Below, one piece after another: positions 35,161-43,252 of a DNA stretch of 64,000 nucleotides. The notes under the pieces were generated by a model. It was given only the letters and a program-made list of their open reading frames with translations, was not told where the DNA came from and did no database searches. A program made the translations under genes and the position numbers. Each line of letters starts with the position of its first letter. The stretch's first letter is position 1. This stretch comes from Limiplasma sp031549415 (lineage in GTDB: Bacteria; Bacillota; Clostridia; Christensenellales; Aristaeellaceae): NCBI GenBank assembly GCA_031549415.1, contig JAVBPU010000007.1, positions 74,378 to 138,377 on the forward strand, in the 5' to 3' direction.

Positions 35161-35190
35161 TTGTTTGCGCTTTTTCGGGTGTGGTATAAT
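35161..35190 (+). promoter_or_regulatory. Promoter of polA
   Basis: TATAAT (35185-35190) with the TG of an extended -10 element two bases before it; a weak TTGTTT -35 lies 18 bases upstream. It is divergent from the sugar operon promoter. Confidence 0.6.
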
Positions 35191-35236
35191 AGCCTTGTAT
35201 TCCAGGGGCAAGCCAACAAACCCACAGGAGGGGCCT

Positions 35237-38017
35237 ATGAGCGAACAAAAACCTTCCGTTCTGCTGGTAGACGGATATAGCTTGATTTTCAGGGGCTTTC
35301 ACGCACTGCCGTTGCTGTCCTCGGGAGGGACTTACACCAATGCGGTGCAGGGTTTTTTTAGCATGCTGTTTCGGGCCCTTTCGGAATATAAGCCGGAGGG
35401 CCTGTGCGTGATGATGGACATGCATGCTCCCACCTTCCGCCACACCCTGTATGAAGAGTATAAAGGCACCCGCAAACCTATGCCGGAAGAACTGCGCCCG
35501 CAGATCCCCGTGGTGCGGGAGCTGCTCATGGCCATGGGCATTGCTCTGTTTGAATTGGAAGGCTACGAGGCCGATGATCTGCTGGGTACCGCCGCCAAGC
35601 AGGCGGAAAAGGAAGGCCGCCAGGCTTATATCCTTACCGGGGACCGGGACAGCCTGCAACTGGTGGAGGGGGACATCCGCGTGATCCTCACCAAAACAGG
35701 CATTTCGGAAAGCCTGCTGCTGGACGCGGAAAAGGTGAAGGAAGTGTATGGCTACACCCCGGAGCAGGTGCCCGATATGAAGGGCCTGATGGGGGACAGC
35801 AGCGATAACATCCCCGGCATTGCCGGGGTGGGCGAGAAAACCGCTTTGAAGCTGATTCAGGAATACGGCACGCTGGACAATGTGCTGGCCCATGCGGGGG
35901 AAGTGAAGGGCAAGCTGGGCGAAAAGCTGCAAGCGGGCCGCGAGGTGGCGGAGCTGAGCCGGGAGCTGGGCACCATTTGCACCACCGCGCCCCTTGCCGT
36001 GGATTTTGAGGCCTGTACCTGGGATCGCTTGGCGGAGGGCCTGCCCGCATTGGAAAAGTATCAGCTGACCCGCCTGTCCCAAATCCTAAAAAACCTGATG
36101 GGCGAGGGAGACACCCGGGCCAACCCGCCTTCGGGCAAAGGGAAGCCCCCGGCGGTCCAAAAGGCCGCAGGGGGGGCCGCTCCTCTGGAAGTTGCGAAAG
36201 CAGCCGAGGCCACGGAGCCAACAGAGGTATTTGTGGCAAGGGGGGCAGCGCAGGCAACCGAAGCGCCCGAATGGAGGGACGCCCCGGTGGAGCTACCGGC
36301 CTTCTGCCCACGGCAGGAGCAAGGTGCGCTGACCACCACCGTAGCGCTGGACCTGGCGCTGGAAAAGGCGGTATCCCATTGCCAGGAGACCCATACGCCC
36401 CTGGCCTATGAGGCCGGGGAGGCGGAGGCCTCCTTCTGCCTCTCCGATGGCAAGCAATGGCGGATTCCGCTGATGCGGGATTTGACCATGGGGGGCCTGT
36501 ATGAGGACCAGGTTTTGTCCGCGCTGCGCCCGGCCCTGGAAGGCACGCCGTTGCTGGTGCACGGGGCCAAAGCCCTGTTTGGCAAGCTGACGCGCTATGG
36601 CCTGCCTCTGCCCACTGTGGCGCAGGACACCATGATCGGCGCGTACCTGCTGCACCCGGGGCAAAAGGGCTTCGGGCTGGCAGCCTCCCTGGCGGAGGAA
36701 TACCAGGAAGAAACCGAGGCCATGCCCCAGGCCGACGCCCACGGGGTCTTTGCCCTGGCGGAGCGGCAACGGGCGTTGCTGGCCAGCAAACAGATGCTAG
36801 AGCTGCTAACCAACATGGAATTGCCCCTGACCCGGGTGCTGTTTGAAATGGAGCAGGAGGGCTTTGGCATCGACAGGGGGACCCTGGAGGAATTGGGGGA
36901 CCAGTTTGCCGTGGAAATTGAAAACCTGCGGCAAGAGGTCTATGGGCATACGGGCATTGCGGATTTTAACCTGAACAGCCCCAAGCAGTTGGGGGAGGTG
37001 CTTTTTGAAAAGCTGGGCCTGCCCGCAGGCAAAAAGGGTAAGGCCGGAGCGTATTCCACGGACGCCTCCGTGCTGGAAGGCCTGGCGGAGCTGCACCCCG
37101 CCATTGAGCCTCTTTTGCGGTACCGGAAGCTGAGCAAGCTGCAAAGCACCTACATTGAGGGCCTTCGCAAGCTTACGGATAAAACCGGCAGGGTCCATAC
37201 CACCTTTGACCAAACCGCTGCCGTCACGGGCCGCATCAGCAGCCTGGAACCCAATTTGCAGAACATTCCCATCCGTAGCGAGGAAGGGCGGGAAATCCGC
37301 AAAGCTTTTGTGGCCCGGGAGGGCTTCCTGCTACTGGACGCGGACTATAGCCAGATCGAGCTGCGGGTGCTGGCCCATCTCAGCGACGACCCCGCCATGA
37401 AGGACGCTTTTTTGAAGGGGCAGGACATCCATACCCGCACCTCGGCGGAGATTTTCGGCGTCCCCATGGAAGACGTTACTTCCGCGATGCGCCGTAGCGC
37501 CAAGGCGGTGAATTTCGGCATCGTGTATGGCATCAGCGGGTTTGGGCTGGCCCGCAACATCGGCATCAGCCGTAAAGAAGCGGATGACTTCATTGCCAAA
37601 TATTTTGAGCGGTACCCGGGGGTCCATGCCTTTATGGACCGCATGGTGGAGCTGGGGCACCGCCGGGGCTATGCGGAAACGCTGTTCCATCGCCGCCGGG
37701 GCCTGCCGGAGCTGGTGAACCCCAACCGCAATGTGCGCGCCTTTGGGGAGCGGGCTGCCATGAATGCCCCCGTGCAGGGCACCGCCGCGGACATCATCAA
37801 GCTGGCCATGGTGCGCGTGCGGGACAGGCTGCTGGAGGGCGGCTTTGCGGCCCGGCTGATTTTGCAGGTCCATGACGAGCTGGTGGTGGAATGCCCCCTG
37901 GGGGAAGTGGAGCCTGTGAAGGCCTTGATCCAGGATGCCATGGAAAACGTGGTGAAGCTGAGCGTCCCCTTGGTGGCGGAGGTCTCCGCGGGGAAAAACT
38001 GGTTTGAGGCCCACTGA
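35237..38017 (+). CDS. polA: DNA polymerase I
   Basis: 926 residues. The 5'-3' nuclease domain (about 1-290) has VDGYSLIFRGFHAL, YEADDLLGT and GVGEKTALKLI. The polymerase domain (about 540-926) has motif A LDADYSQIELR (D701), motif B RRSAKAVNFGIVYG and motif C LQVHDELVVE. The middle part keeps the size of a 3'-5' exonuclease domain, but the usual acidic metal-binding residues are not visible, and an Ala/Pro/Glu-rich linker (about 295-360) precedes it, so proofreading is probably lost. The ATG at 35237 follows CAGGAGGGGCC. It repairs gaps and removes RNA primers. Followed by coaE. Confidence 0.96.
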   Translation: MSEQKPSVLLVDGYSLIFRGFHALPLLSSGGTYTNAVQGFFSMLFRALSEYKPEGLCVMMDMHAPTFRHTLYEEYKGTRKPMPEELRPQIPVVRELLMAMGIALFELEGYEADDLLGTAAKQAEKEGRQAYILTGDRDSLQLVEGDIRVILTKTGISESLLLDAEKVKEVYGYTPEQVPDMKGLMGDSSDNIPGIAGVGEKTALKLIQEYGTLDNVLAHAGEVKGKLGEKLQAGREVAELSRELGTICTTAPLAVDFEACTWDRLAEGLPALEKYQLTRLSQILKNLMGEGDTRANPPSGKGKPPAVQKAAGGAAPLEVAKAAEATEPTEVFVARGAAQATEAPEWRDAPVELPAFCPRQEQGALTTTVALDLALEKAVSHCQETHTPLAYEAGEAEASFCLSDGKQWRIPLMRDLTMGGLYEDQVLSALRPALEGTPLLVHGAKALFGKLTRYGLPLPTVAQDTMIGAYLLHPGQKGFGLAASLAEEYQEETEAMPQADAHGVFALAERQRALLASKQMLELLTNMELPLTRVLFEMEQEGFGIDRGTLEELGDQFAVEIENLRQEVYGHTGIADFNLNSPKQLGEVLFEKLGLPAGKKGKAGAYSTDASVLEGLAELHPAIEPLLRYRKLSKLQSTYIEGLRKLTDKTGRVHTTFDQTAAVTGRISSLEPNLQNIPIRSEEGREIRKAFVAREGFLLLDADYSQIELRVLAHLSDDPAMKDAFLKGQDIHTRTSAEIFGVPMEDVTSAMRRSAKAVNFGIVYGISGFGLARNIGISRKEADDFIAKYFERYPGVHAFMDRMVELGHRRGYAETLFHRRRGLPELVNPNRNVRAFGERAAMNAPVQGTAADIIKLAMVRVRDRLLEGGFAARLILQVHDELVVECPLGEVEPVKALIQDAMENVVKLSVPLVAEVSAGKNWFEAH

Positions 38018-38086
38018 TCCTCATTCCAGCCCTTCACGCGATTTGGAATGAGGATAGGGGCAGCGCCGCAAGAAAGGGAACGCAGC

Positions 38087-38722
38087 ATGTGGACCATTGC
38101 CTTGACCGGGGGCATCGCCTGTGGCAAAACCACCGTGGCCGGATGGCTGCGGGAAGCGGGGGCCAGGGTGATCGACGCGGATGCCATCAGCCGGGAACTG
38201 ACAGCGCCGGGCGGCCCGGCCTTGCCTGCCATTTTGGAGGCCTTTGGGCCTGGGGTGTTCCGGCCGGACGGCACGCTGGACCGGGCTGGGCTGGGGCAGA
38301 TCGTCTTTGGGAACGAAAGCGCCCGCCGACGCCTGAATGGCATTTTGCATCCCTTGGTGCAGGGCCGCATGAGGGAAGAAATGGAAAAATGCCGCAAAAG
38401 TGGCGTCTTAATCGTTGTATTGGATGTGCCCTTGCTGTTTGAGGCAGGCATGGAATACCTGGCGGACAAAGTGATCTGCGTCAGCGCGCCGGAAGCCCTG
38501 CAAATCAAGCGTTTGCGGGAAAGGGACGGACTGACGGAGGCCCAGGCCCAGGCCCGGATCCGCAGCCAATGGCCCCTACAGGAAAAGGAACGCCGGGCCG
38601 ATGGAGTGATCCGTACAGAGGGCCCTCTCCAGGAGGTCCGCCAGCAGACCTTGCAGCTTTACGAAAGCCTTGCGAAAGGAGCTTACAATGATCCGATTGC
38701 AACTGAAATACCGAAACAGTGA
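38087..38722 (+). CDS. coaE: Dephospho-CoA kinase
   Basis: 211 residues. It phosphorylates the ribose 3'-hydroxyl of dephospho-CoA, the last step of coenzyme A synthesis. The P-loop is LTGGIACGKTT at residues 6-16; VIDADAIS and VLDVPLLFEAGM are conserved substrate-binding regions, and RLRERDGLTEAQAQARI is the lid and following helix. The ATG at 38087 is preferred over one 13 codons upstream because AAAGGGA lies before it and the family starts there. polA-coaE neighbourhood is common in Firmicutes. Its 3' end overlaps the next gene by 35 bp. Confidence 0.94.
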   Translation: MWTIALTGGIACGKTTVAGWLREAGARVIDADAISRELTAPGGPALPAILEAFGPGVFRPDGTLDRAGLGQIVFGNESARRRLNGILHPLVQGRMREEMEKCRKSGVLIVVLDVPLLFEAGMEYLADKVICVSAPEALQIKRLRERDGLTEAQAQARIRSQWPLQEKERRADGVIRTEGPLQEVRQQTLQLYESLAKGAYNDPIATEIPKQ

Positions 38723-40424
38723 CGATGATTACGCCCCCCTGGATTATAGCTTTGTATCCTCCCAGGCGGAGGGGCAGCGCTGCAGAGAAGGGCAGGCCAT
38801 TCACCGCAATCCTACGGATGCGGTGGTGCGCCACCGCGCCGTCCCGGACCAGGGGGTGGTGGATGCCTACGGTACCCATGCCAGGCGGCAGGCCCCAACT
38901 GAGACGGGACAGGAGCGGGTGCGCCGGGGCTTGCCCTCTCTGGAGGACGGCCCTCCCCCGGTCCAGCGGGTGGCGTACCCGGAAGACGAGCCAACGCCTT
39001 CAGCGGCGCCCTCCCAGGAACCGCTTTTTGACCCGCCCGTGGCCCCGGACATACCGGAATGGCTGCGCATCGCGCAACAAAATAACATGCCCGGCCAGGA
39101 CAGGGCCCCTCAAAGCCCCCAGGTGACTGCCGCCCCCGCGCCACCTCCGCAAACGGACATTTTAGGCAGACCCCTCCGCAGCGCCGGGCCGGGACGGCCT
39201 ATGGGCGTCATGCCGCAAACCCTGTCGGATTACGAAGAGGCAGGCTATCCGGAGGAATTGTTGCAGCAGCAATATGCCCGGGAGGAGCAGGCCCGTGGGT
39301 CGGTGGCGGGCGGCAGGCGGCACGGGGCGCAGGCAGCCGTGCGGCATCAGCATGCCCAGGCGGACCAGGCTGCGCCCAGGGCCCGAAGGACCCTGTCCCC
39401 GCAGGAGCCGCGAAGCTCGTACCCCCCCAGCCGGGAAGAAATGGCCCGGCAAAGCGCCCGCCAGGCCCCGGCCTATCAGGAAGCCCCCAGGGACCCGGGC
39501 GGGTATGCCCAGGACTATAACGCCCCCTACCAGGCGGGATATGATGATTTTGCGCCCAAGGGATATGAGGGTTTGCAGCCGCCCATGCCAAACGAGGCCT
39601 ATGACCCCTATGCCCAGCAGGCCTATGAACCTTCCGGGTATGATCCCTACAGCCAGGGGTTTCCCCGCCCGGAAGCTTTTCCTCAAGGGGCTCCCCTCCA
39701 GGGGTATCAGCAGAACCCCTATGCGGCGCGGCGAAGCCCAAGGACAAGGCCGGAAGCCTACCCAGACAACGATCCCCAGGAAGCGCCCGCCAAACGTTCC
39801 ATCCCCTGGCTGGGCATTGGGGCCGTGGCGGTGGTTTTTGTGGCCGTCATGCTGTGGCTGATGCAGATGAGCTTTACCACCAAGACGGGCAATGTGCTTC
39901 GGGAGCGGGAGGCGGAGGCGGCCGCGCTGCTGAATAGCCACCCCTACCGCTACCGGGAACTGGTGGAGACCCAATCTCAGGTCAATAACCTGCACCCGGC
40001 GTTCATCGCGGCCATCATCCTCAACGAAAGCTCCTTTAACCCGGAGGCGGAAAGCAGCGTGGGGGCCAGGGGGCTGATGCAGATGATGCCCGATACGGCG
40101 AAATGGGTTCATGGGAAAATTGACGGGGTGTCGGCCTATAGCTTTGACATGATGTATGACGCCAACGTGAATGTGCGCTATGCCTGTTGGTACATGAACT
40201 TTTTAAGCAAAGAGTTTCGGGGGGACCCGATTCTGGTGGCGGCGGCCTTCCACACCGGCCAGGGAGAGGTTCGCAACTGGCTGAATGACTCCCGTTACAG
40301 CGAAGACAGCCAGTCCATTGTCTTAGAGGACATGATGGACGGGCCTACCAAAAATTACGTGACCAAGGTGTTAAAAGCCTATGCGGCTTACAAACGTTTA
40401 TATTACGAAGAAGTGGGGACATGA
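38688..40424 (+). CDS. Membrane-anchored lytic transglycosylase with long disordered head
   Basis: 578 residues. Residues 1 to about 365 are low-complexity, rich in P, Q, R, Y, A and G, with no evident fold. One membrane helix follows at about 372-394 (WLGIGAVAVVFVAVMLWLM), then an SLT domain: E447 in ILNESSFNPEAESS is the catalytic glutamate, GARGLMQMMPDTAKW and AAFHTGQGEV complete the lysozyme-like core. The enzyme cleaves peptidoglycan strands outside the membrane, leaving the disordered head in the cytoplasm. The ATG at 38688 has AAAGGAG six bases upstream, inside coaE. The head could recruit the divisome or other partners; nothing proves this. Confidence 0.88.
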   Translation: MIRLQLKYRNSDDDYAPLDYSFVSSQAEGQRCREGQAIHRNPTDAVVRHRAVPDQGVVDAYGTHARRQAPTETGQERVRRGLPSLEDGPPPVQRVAYPEDEPTPSAAPSQEPLFDPPVAPDIPEWLRIAQQNNMPGQDRAPQSPQVTAAPAPPPQTDILGRPLRSAGPGRPMGVMPQTLSDYEEAGYPEELLQQQYAREEQARGSVAGGRRHGAQAAVRHQHAQADQAAPRARRTLSPQEPRSSYPPSREEMARQSARQAPAYQEAPRDPGGYAQDYNAPYQAGYDDFAPKGYEGLQPPMPNEAYDPYAQQAYEPSGYDPYSQGFPRPEAFPQGAPLQGYQQNPYAARRSPRTRPEAYPDNDPQEAPAKRSIPWLGIGAVAVVFVAVMLWLMQMSFTTKTGNVLREREAEAAALLNSHPYRYRELVETQSQVNNLHPAFIAAIILNESSFNPEAESSVGARGLMQMMPDTAKWVHGKIDGVSAYSFDMMYDANVNVRYACWYMNFLSKEFRGDPILVAAAFHTGQGEVRNWLNDSRYSEDSQSIVLEDMMDGPTKNYVTKVLKAYAAYKRLYYEEVGT

Positions 40425-40467
40425 GCCCCGCCATCCAGGAAGGGCTATGGCCAAGGGAGGAAAGAGG

Positions 40468-42021
40468 ATGAACAAAGGTTTGCGGCGGTGGTTGGCATTT
40501 GTCCTGGTGCTTTGCCTGCTGCCCCTTTGGGCGCTGGGGGAAAACGTGGGGGATGTGCTGTTGCTGGGCATCCTGTGCACCCGCACATCGGAGATCAGGC
40601 CGCTCAATCCGCTGGAAAGGGACATCGTCAGCGTATACGGAACGATTTATGAGTCCCTGGTCACCATTGACGACAATGGGATTCCCCAGCCGCTGCTGGC
40701 GGAAACCTGGTCGGAGACCGGGGGTGGAAAAACCTGGACATTTACCCTGCGGGAAAACGTAACGTTTTCAGACGGAACGCCGCTGCTGGCCTCGGATGTG
40801 GTGGCCTCCTGCCAGTATATTTTGGACATGGCCAACAACCCGGACCTGGCCAACAAGGGCTTTTACCAAAACATGCGGTACCTGGTGGACAGCATCAAAG
40901 CCTCGGACGACCGCACCGTGGTGGTGAAGGCCAAGCGGAGCTATTTTGGTCTGCTGTATAGCATGACCTTTCCTGTGGTGCCCGCCTCCCAGGTGGACGT
41001 CCATAGCCCTTTTGGGACCGGCCCCTATGTGGCGAGCGCTTTCATCCCCGGCGTAGAAATGACCCTGACCGCCAACCCCAAATGGTGGCAGACGGAACCC
41101 CAGGTGAAGGAAATCAGGGTGAGCTTTAAGACGAACAATAAAGACCTGATTTCCGATTATGAGTATGGCCGGGTGGATACGGTGTTTACCCGCTCGGTGG
41201 CGGCGGCGCAATACAAAAGCGGCATCAACTCGCTGTCCATCGCTTATTCCACGCGGCAGCTGGAAACCTTGCTGATCAACCACCAGGAGTTTCCCCTGGA
41301 AAGCCTGAAAGTGCGGCAGGCCATCCGTTACGCCATCAATGTCCCGCTGATCACCCAAAACGTGTATATGGGCATGACCCTGGACGCAGACACCCCCATC
41401 CCCTCGGATAGCTGGCTGTACTATGACCAGGAAAACACCTTTGTGTACAACCCGGAGAAGGCGGCGGAGCTGCTGGCGGAAGAGGGCTGGGCGGATACCA
41501 ACAACGACGGCATTTTGGACAAGGTGGTGGAGGAAGGCATCAAGAACCTGGTGCTGCGCCTGTATGTGTACGAGGACCCGGAAAATGATGTACGATTTGA
41601 GACCGCCAATATGATCGCCGACATGCTGAAAACCTTGAAGATCAAGGTCAACGTGACGCCTTTTACCCACGAGGAAGAAAAAGCGAAGCTGGAGGCCGGC
41701 GGCTTTGACCTGGCCCTGTGCGCCTTCCAGATGGACGTGGTGCCGGACGCGGGCTTTTTCCTCATCAAGGGCAACCAGCAAAATTACTGCCGCTATGTGA
41801 GCAGCGACATGACCAGCCTGTTTAACACCCTGCGCACCAACCAGGACCGCAACGACTTTGCCTATACGTCCCAGGCCATTCAGCAGCAATTTGCGGCGGA
41901 TGTGCCCTTCATTTGCCTGTTTTACCGCACGGGGGCCATCCTGACCCGCAAAATGTTTTCTACAGTGCGCTCCATACGCGAGATGGAGCTGCTGCGCGGC
42001 ATAGAAGCCTTTGGGCGCTAG
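40468..42021 (+). CDS. Family 5 extracellular solute-binding protein (peptide/nickel type)
   Basis: 517 residues with a Sec signal peptide (WLAFVLVLCLLPLWALG, cleavage before EN). No lipobox cysteine is evident. The family 5 body follows: LNPLERDIVSVYGTIYESL, the conserved FTLRENVTFSDGTPLLASDV block, and VRQAIRYAINVPLI. Such proteins usually deliver peptides to an ABC importer. No permease or ATPase is near, so it may be an orphan binding protein or a sensor. GGAGGAAAGAGG precedes the ATG at 40468. It sits among peptidoglycan-active proteins, which suggests murein peptides as a possible ligand, an inference only. Confidence 0.85.
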   Translation: MNKGLRRWLAFVLVLCLLPLWALGENVGDVLLLGILCTRTSEIRPLNPLERDIVSVYGTIYESLVTIDDNGIPQPLLAETWSETGGGKTWTFTLRENVTFSDGTPLLASDVVASCQYILDMANNPDLANKGFYQNMRYLVDSIKASDDRTVVVKAKRSYFGLLYSMTFPVVPASQVDVHSPFGTGPYVASAFIPGVEMTLTANPKWWQTEPQVKEIRVSFKTNNKDLISDYEYGRVDTVFTRSVAAAQYKSGINSLSIAYSTRQLETLLINHQEFPLESLKVRQAIRYAINVPLITQNVYMGMTLDADTPIPSDSWLYYDQENTFVYNPEKAAELLAEEGWADTNNDGILDKVVEEGIKNLVLRLYVYEDPENDVRFETANMIADMLKTLKIKVNVTPFTHEEEKAKLEAGGFDLALCAFQMDVVPDAGFFLIKGNQQNYCRYVSSDMTSLFNTLRTNQDRNDFAYTSQAIQQQFAADVPFICLFYRTGAILTRKMFSTVRSIREMELLRGIEAFGR

Positions 42022-42031
42022 GAGGAAGACC

Positions 42032-43027
42032 ATGCAAAGGCCGGACGGTTTTTTTCGGCGGGGGATCTGCTTGCTGCTGGCCCTGGGGCTGGTGACCGGA
42101 ACAGGGGCCGGGGCGGAAACCGGAACGGAAGCTCCAGCGTCTGGGGGGGGGGAGAGCGCCCTCTATGCCATTTCCGATGTGTCTGAAACAGAGCTGGCGG
42201 GAGAAGCCCGGATGGAAGCCCCCCCAGGGCCGGAGTTTGTGCCCTGGCTGCTGGAGGTGGCCGCCAAGGAGCTGGGCTACCAGGAGGGAGCGCAAAGCTA
42301 CACCAAATACGGGGAATGGGCAGGAGACGCCCATGCGGAGTGGTGCGCTGAGTATCTCTGCTGGAGCGTGGCCCAGGTGGACCGGCAGAAGGGCACCCAG
42401 CTGCTGGACCAGGTCTACCCCAATTACAGCGGCCAGAACACCGGGCGGGACTGGTTCATTGCCAGGGGGCGGTTTGTATACCGCAAGGGAAACTGCCCCG
42501 GTTGGGGCTACCAGTGGCTACTGGGGGAAGATCAGCTGATGAAGAAAAATGACTACATCCCCCGGCCGGGGGACTGGGTGTTTTTTAGCTATAACGAGGC
42601 GGGGGACACTGAGCATGTGGCCATGGTGGAGTATTGCGCCCGGGACAACCAGGGCGAGGTGGTCCTCCATGTGCTGGAAGGCAACAATCCCTCTCAGGTG
42701 CAGCGCAACGCCTACCGGCTCAACAACAGTCAGGTGCTGGGCTTTGGCATTTCCCAGGAGCTGGTGGGTACCACCATGCGCGGCGGCAACCGGGGAGACC
42801 CGGTGCGGTGGTTGCAGGAGAGCCTAAACCAGTTGGGGTTTTTGGAGCCCCAGCACATCACCGGCGCCTTTGGCGGCAATACCAAAAATGCCGTGGCGGC
42901 CTTTCAGCAGACTTTGGGGGGGAAAACAGCCACAGGCATCGCGGACATGCAGACCCAAAACGCGCTGCGGGCCGCTCTGGCGGAAAAGGAATACAATACC
43001 CCGGACAATTGGCTGGTGACAGAGTAA
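42032..43027 (+). CDS. Secreted CHAP amidase/endopeptidase with peptidoglycan-binding domain
   Basis: 331 residues. A signal peptide (GICLLLALGLVTGTGAGA) leads to a CHAP domain at about 75-225 with C105 in AEWCAEYLCW and H195 in DTEHVAMVEY, the cysteine-histidine pair of NlpC/P60-like peptidases. The last 75 residues form a peptidoglycan-binding module (GDPVRWLQESLNQLGFL to AVAAFQQTLGG). It should cut peptide stems or cross-links of the wall. GGAGG lies eight bases before the ATG at 42032. It follows the solute-binding protein by 10 bp, so they share a transcript; a stem-loop closes it. Confidence 0.87.
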   Translation: MQRPDGFFRRGICLLLALGLVTGTGAGAETGTEAPASGGGESALYAISDVSETELAGEARMEAPPGPEFVPWLLEVAAKELGYQEGAQSYTKYGEWAGDAHAEWCAEYLCWSVAQVDRQKGTQLLDQVYPNYSGQNTGRDWFIARGRFVYRKGNCPGWGYQWLLGEDQLMKKNDYIPRPGDWVFFSYNEAGDTEHVAMVEYCARDNQGEVVLHVLEGNNPSQVQRNAYRLNNSQVLGFGISQELVGTTMRGGNRGDPVRWLQESLNQLGFLEPQHITGAFGGNTKNAVAAFQQTLGGKTATGIADMQTQNALRAALAEKEYNTPDNWLVTE

Positions 43028-43057
43028 AAAAACCGGATACGCAAAGTGGAAACCAAG

Positions 43058-43087
43058 CGCAAGGCCTCTGTCAGCAGGGGCCTTGCG
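43058..43087 (+). terminator. Stem-loop after the CHAP gene
   Basis: CGCAAGGCC and GGCCTTGCG form a 9-bp perfect stem with a 12-base loop, 30 bp after the stop. The following T tract is weak, so termination may be partial. The remaining 165 bp to the next gene holds an AT-rich stretch near 43154 (TACAAT) but no convincing -35. Confidence 0.55.
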
Positions 43088-43252
43088 TCCTGTTACAATT
43101 GTCAAATTCTCCCCTGGTACGGCCGCCCGCTGTACGAATCGGCCTAAATGGTGTACAATATTTTTATGTGCGCGGTACAGGCAGGTAACGCGGTGAAAAA
43201 ATAGCGTGGGGCTGCAATGCCGCCGCTTCTAGCACAGCATGGAGGGGGAAGC

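Noticed and set aside
34252..35211. Longer version of RfbF starting at 35211
   Set aside because: The extension would include the promoter, and the NTP-binding motif normally begins at the protein start.
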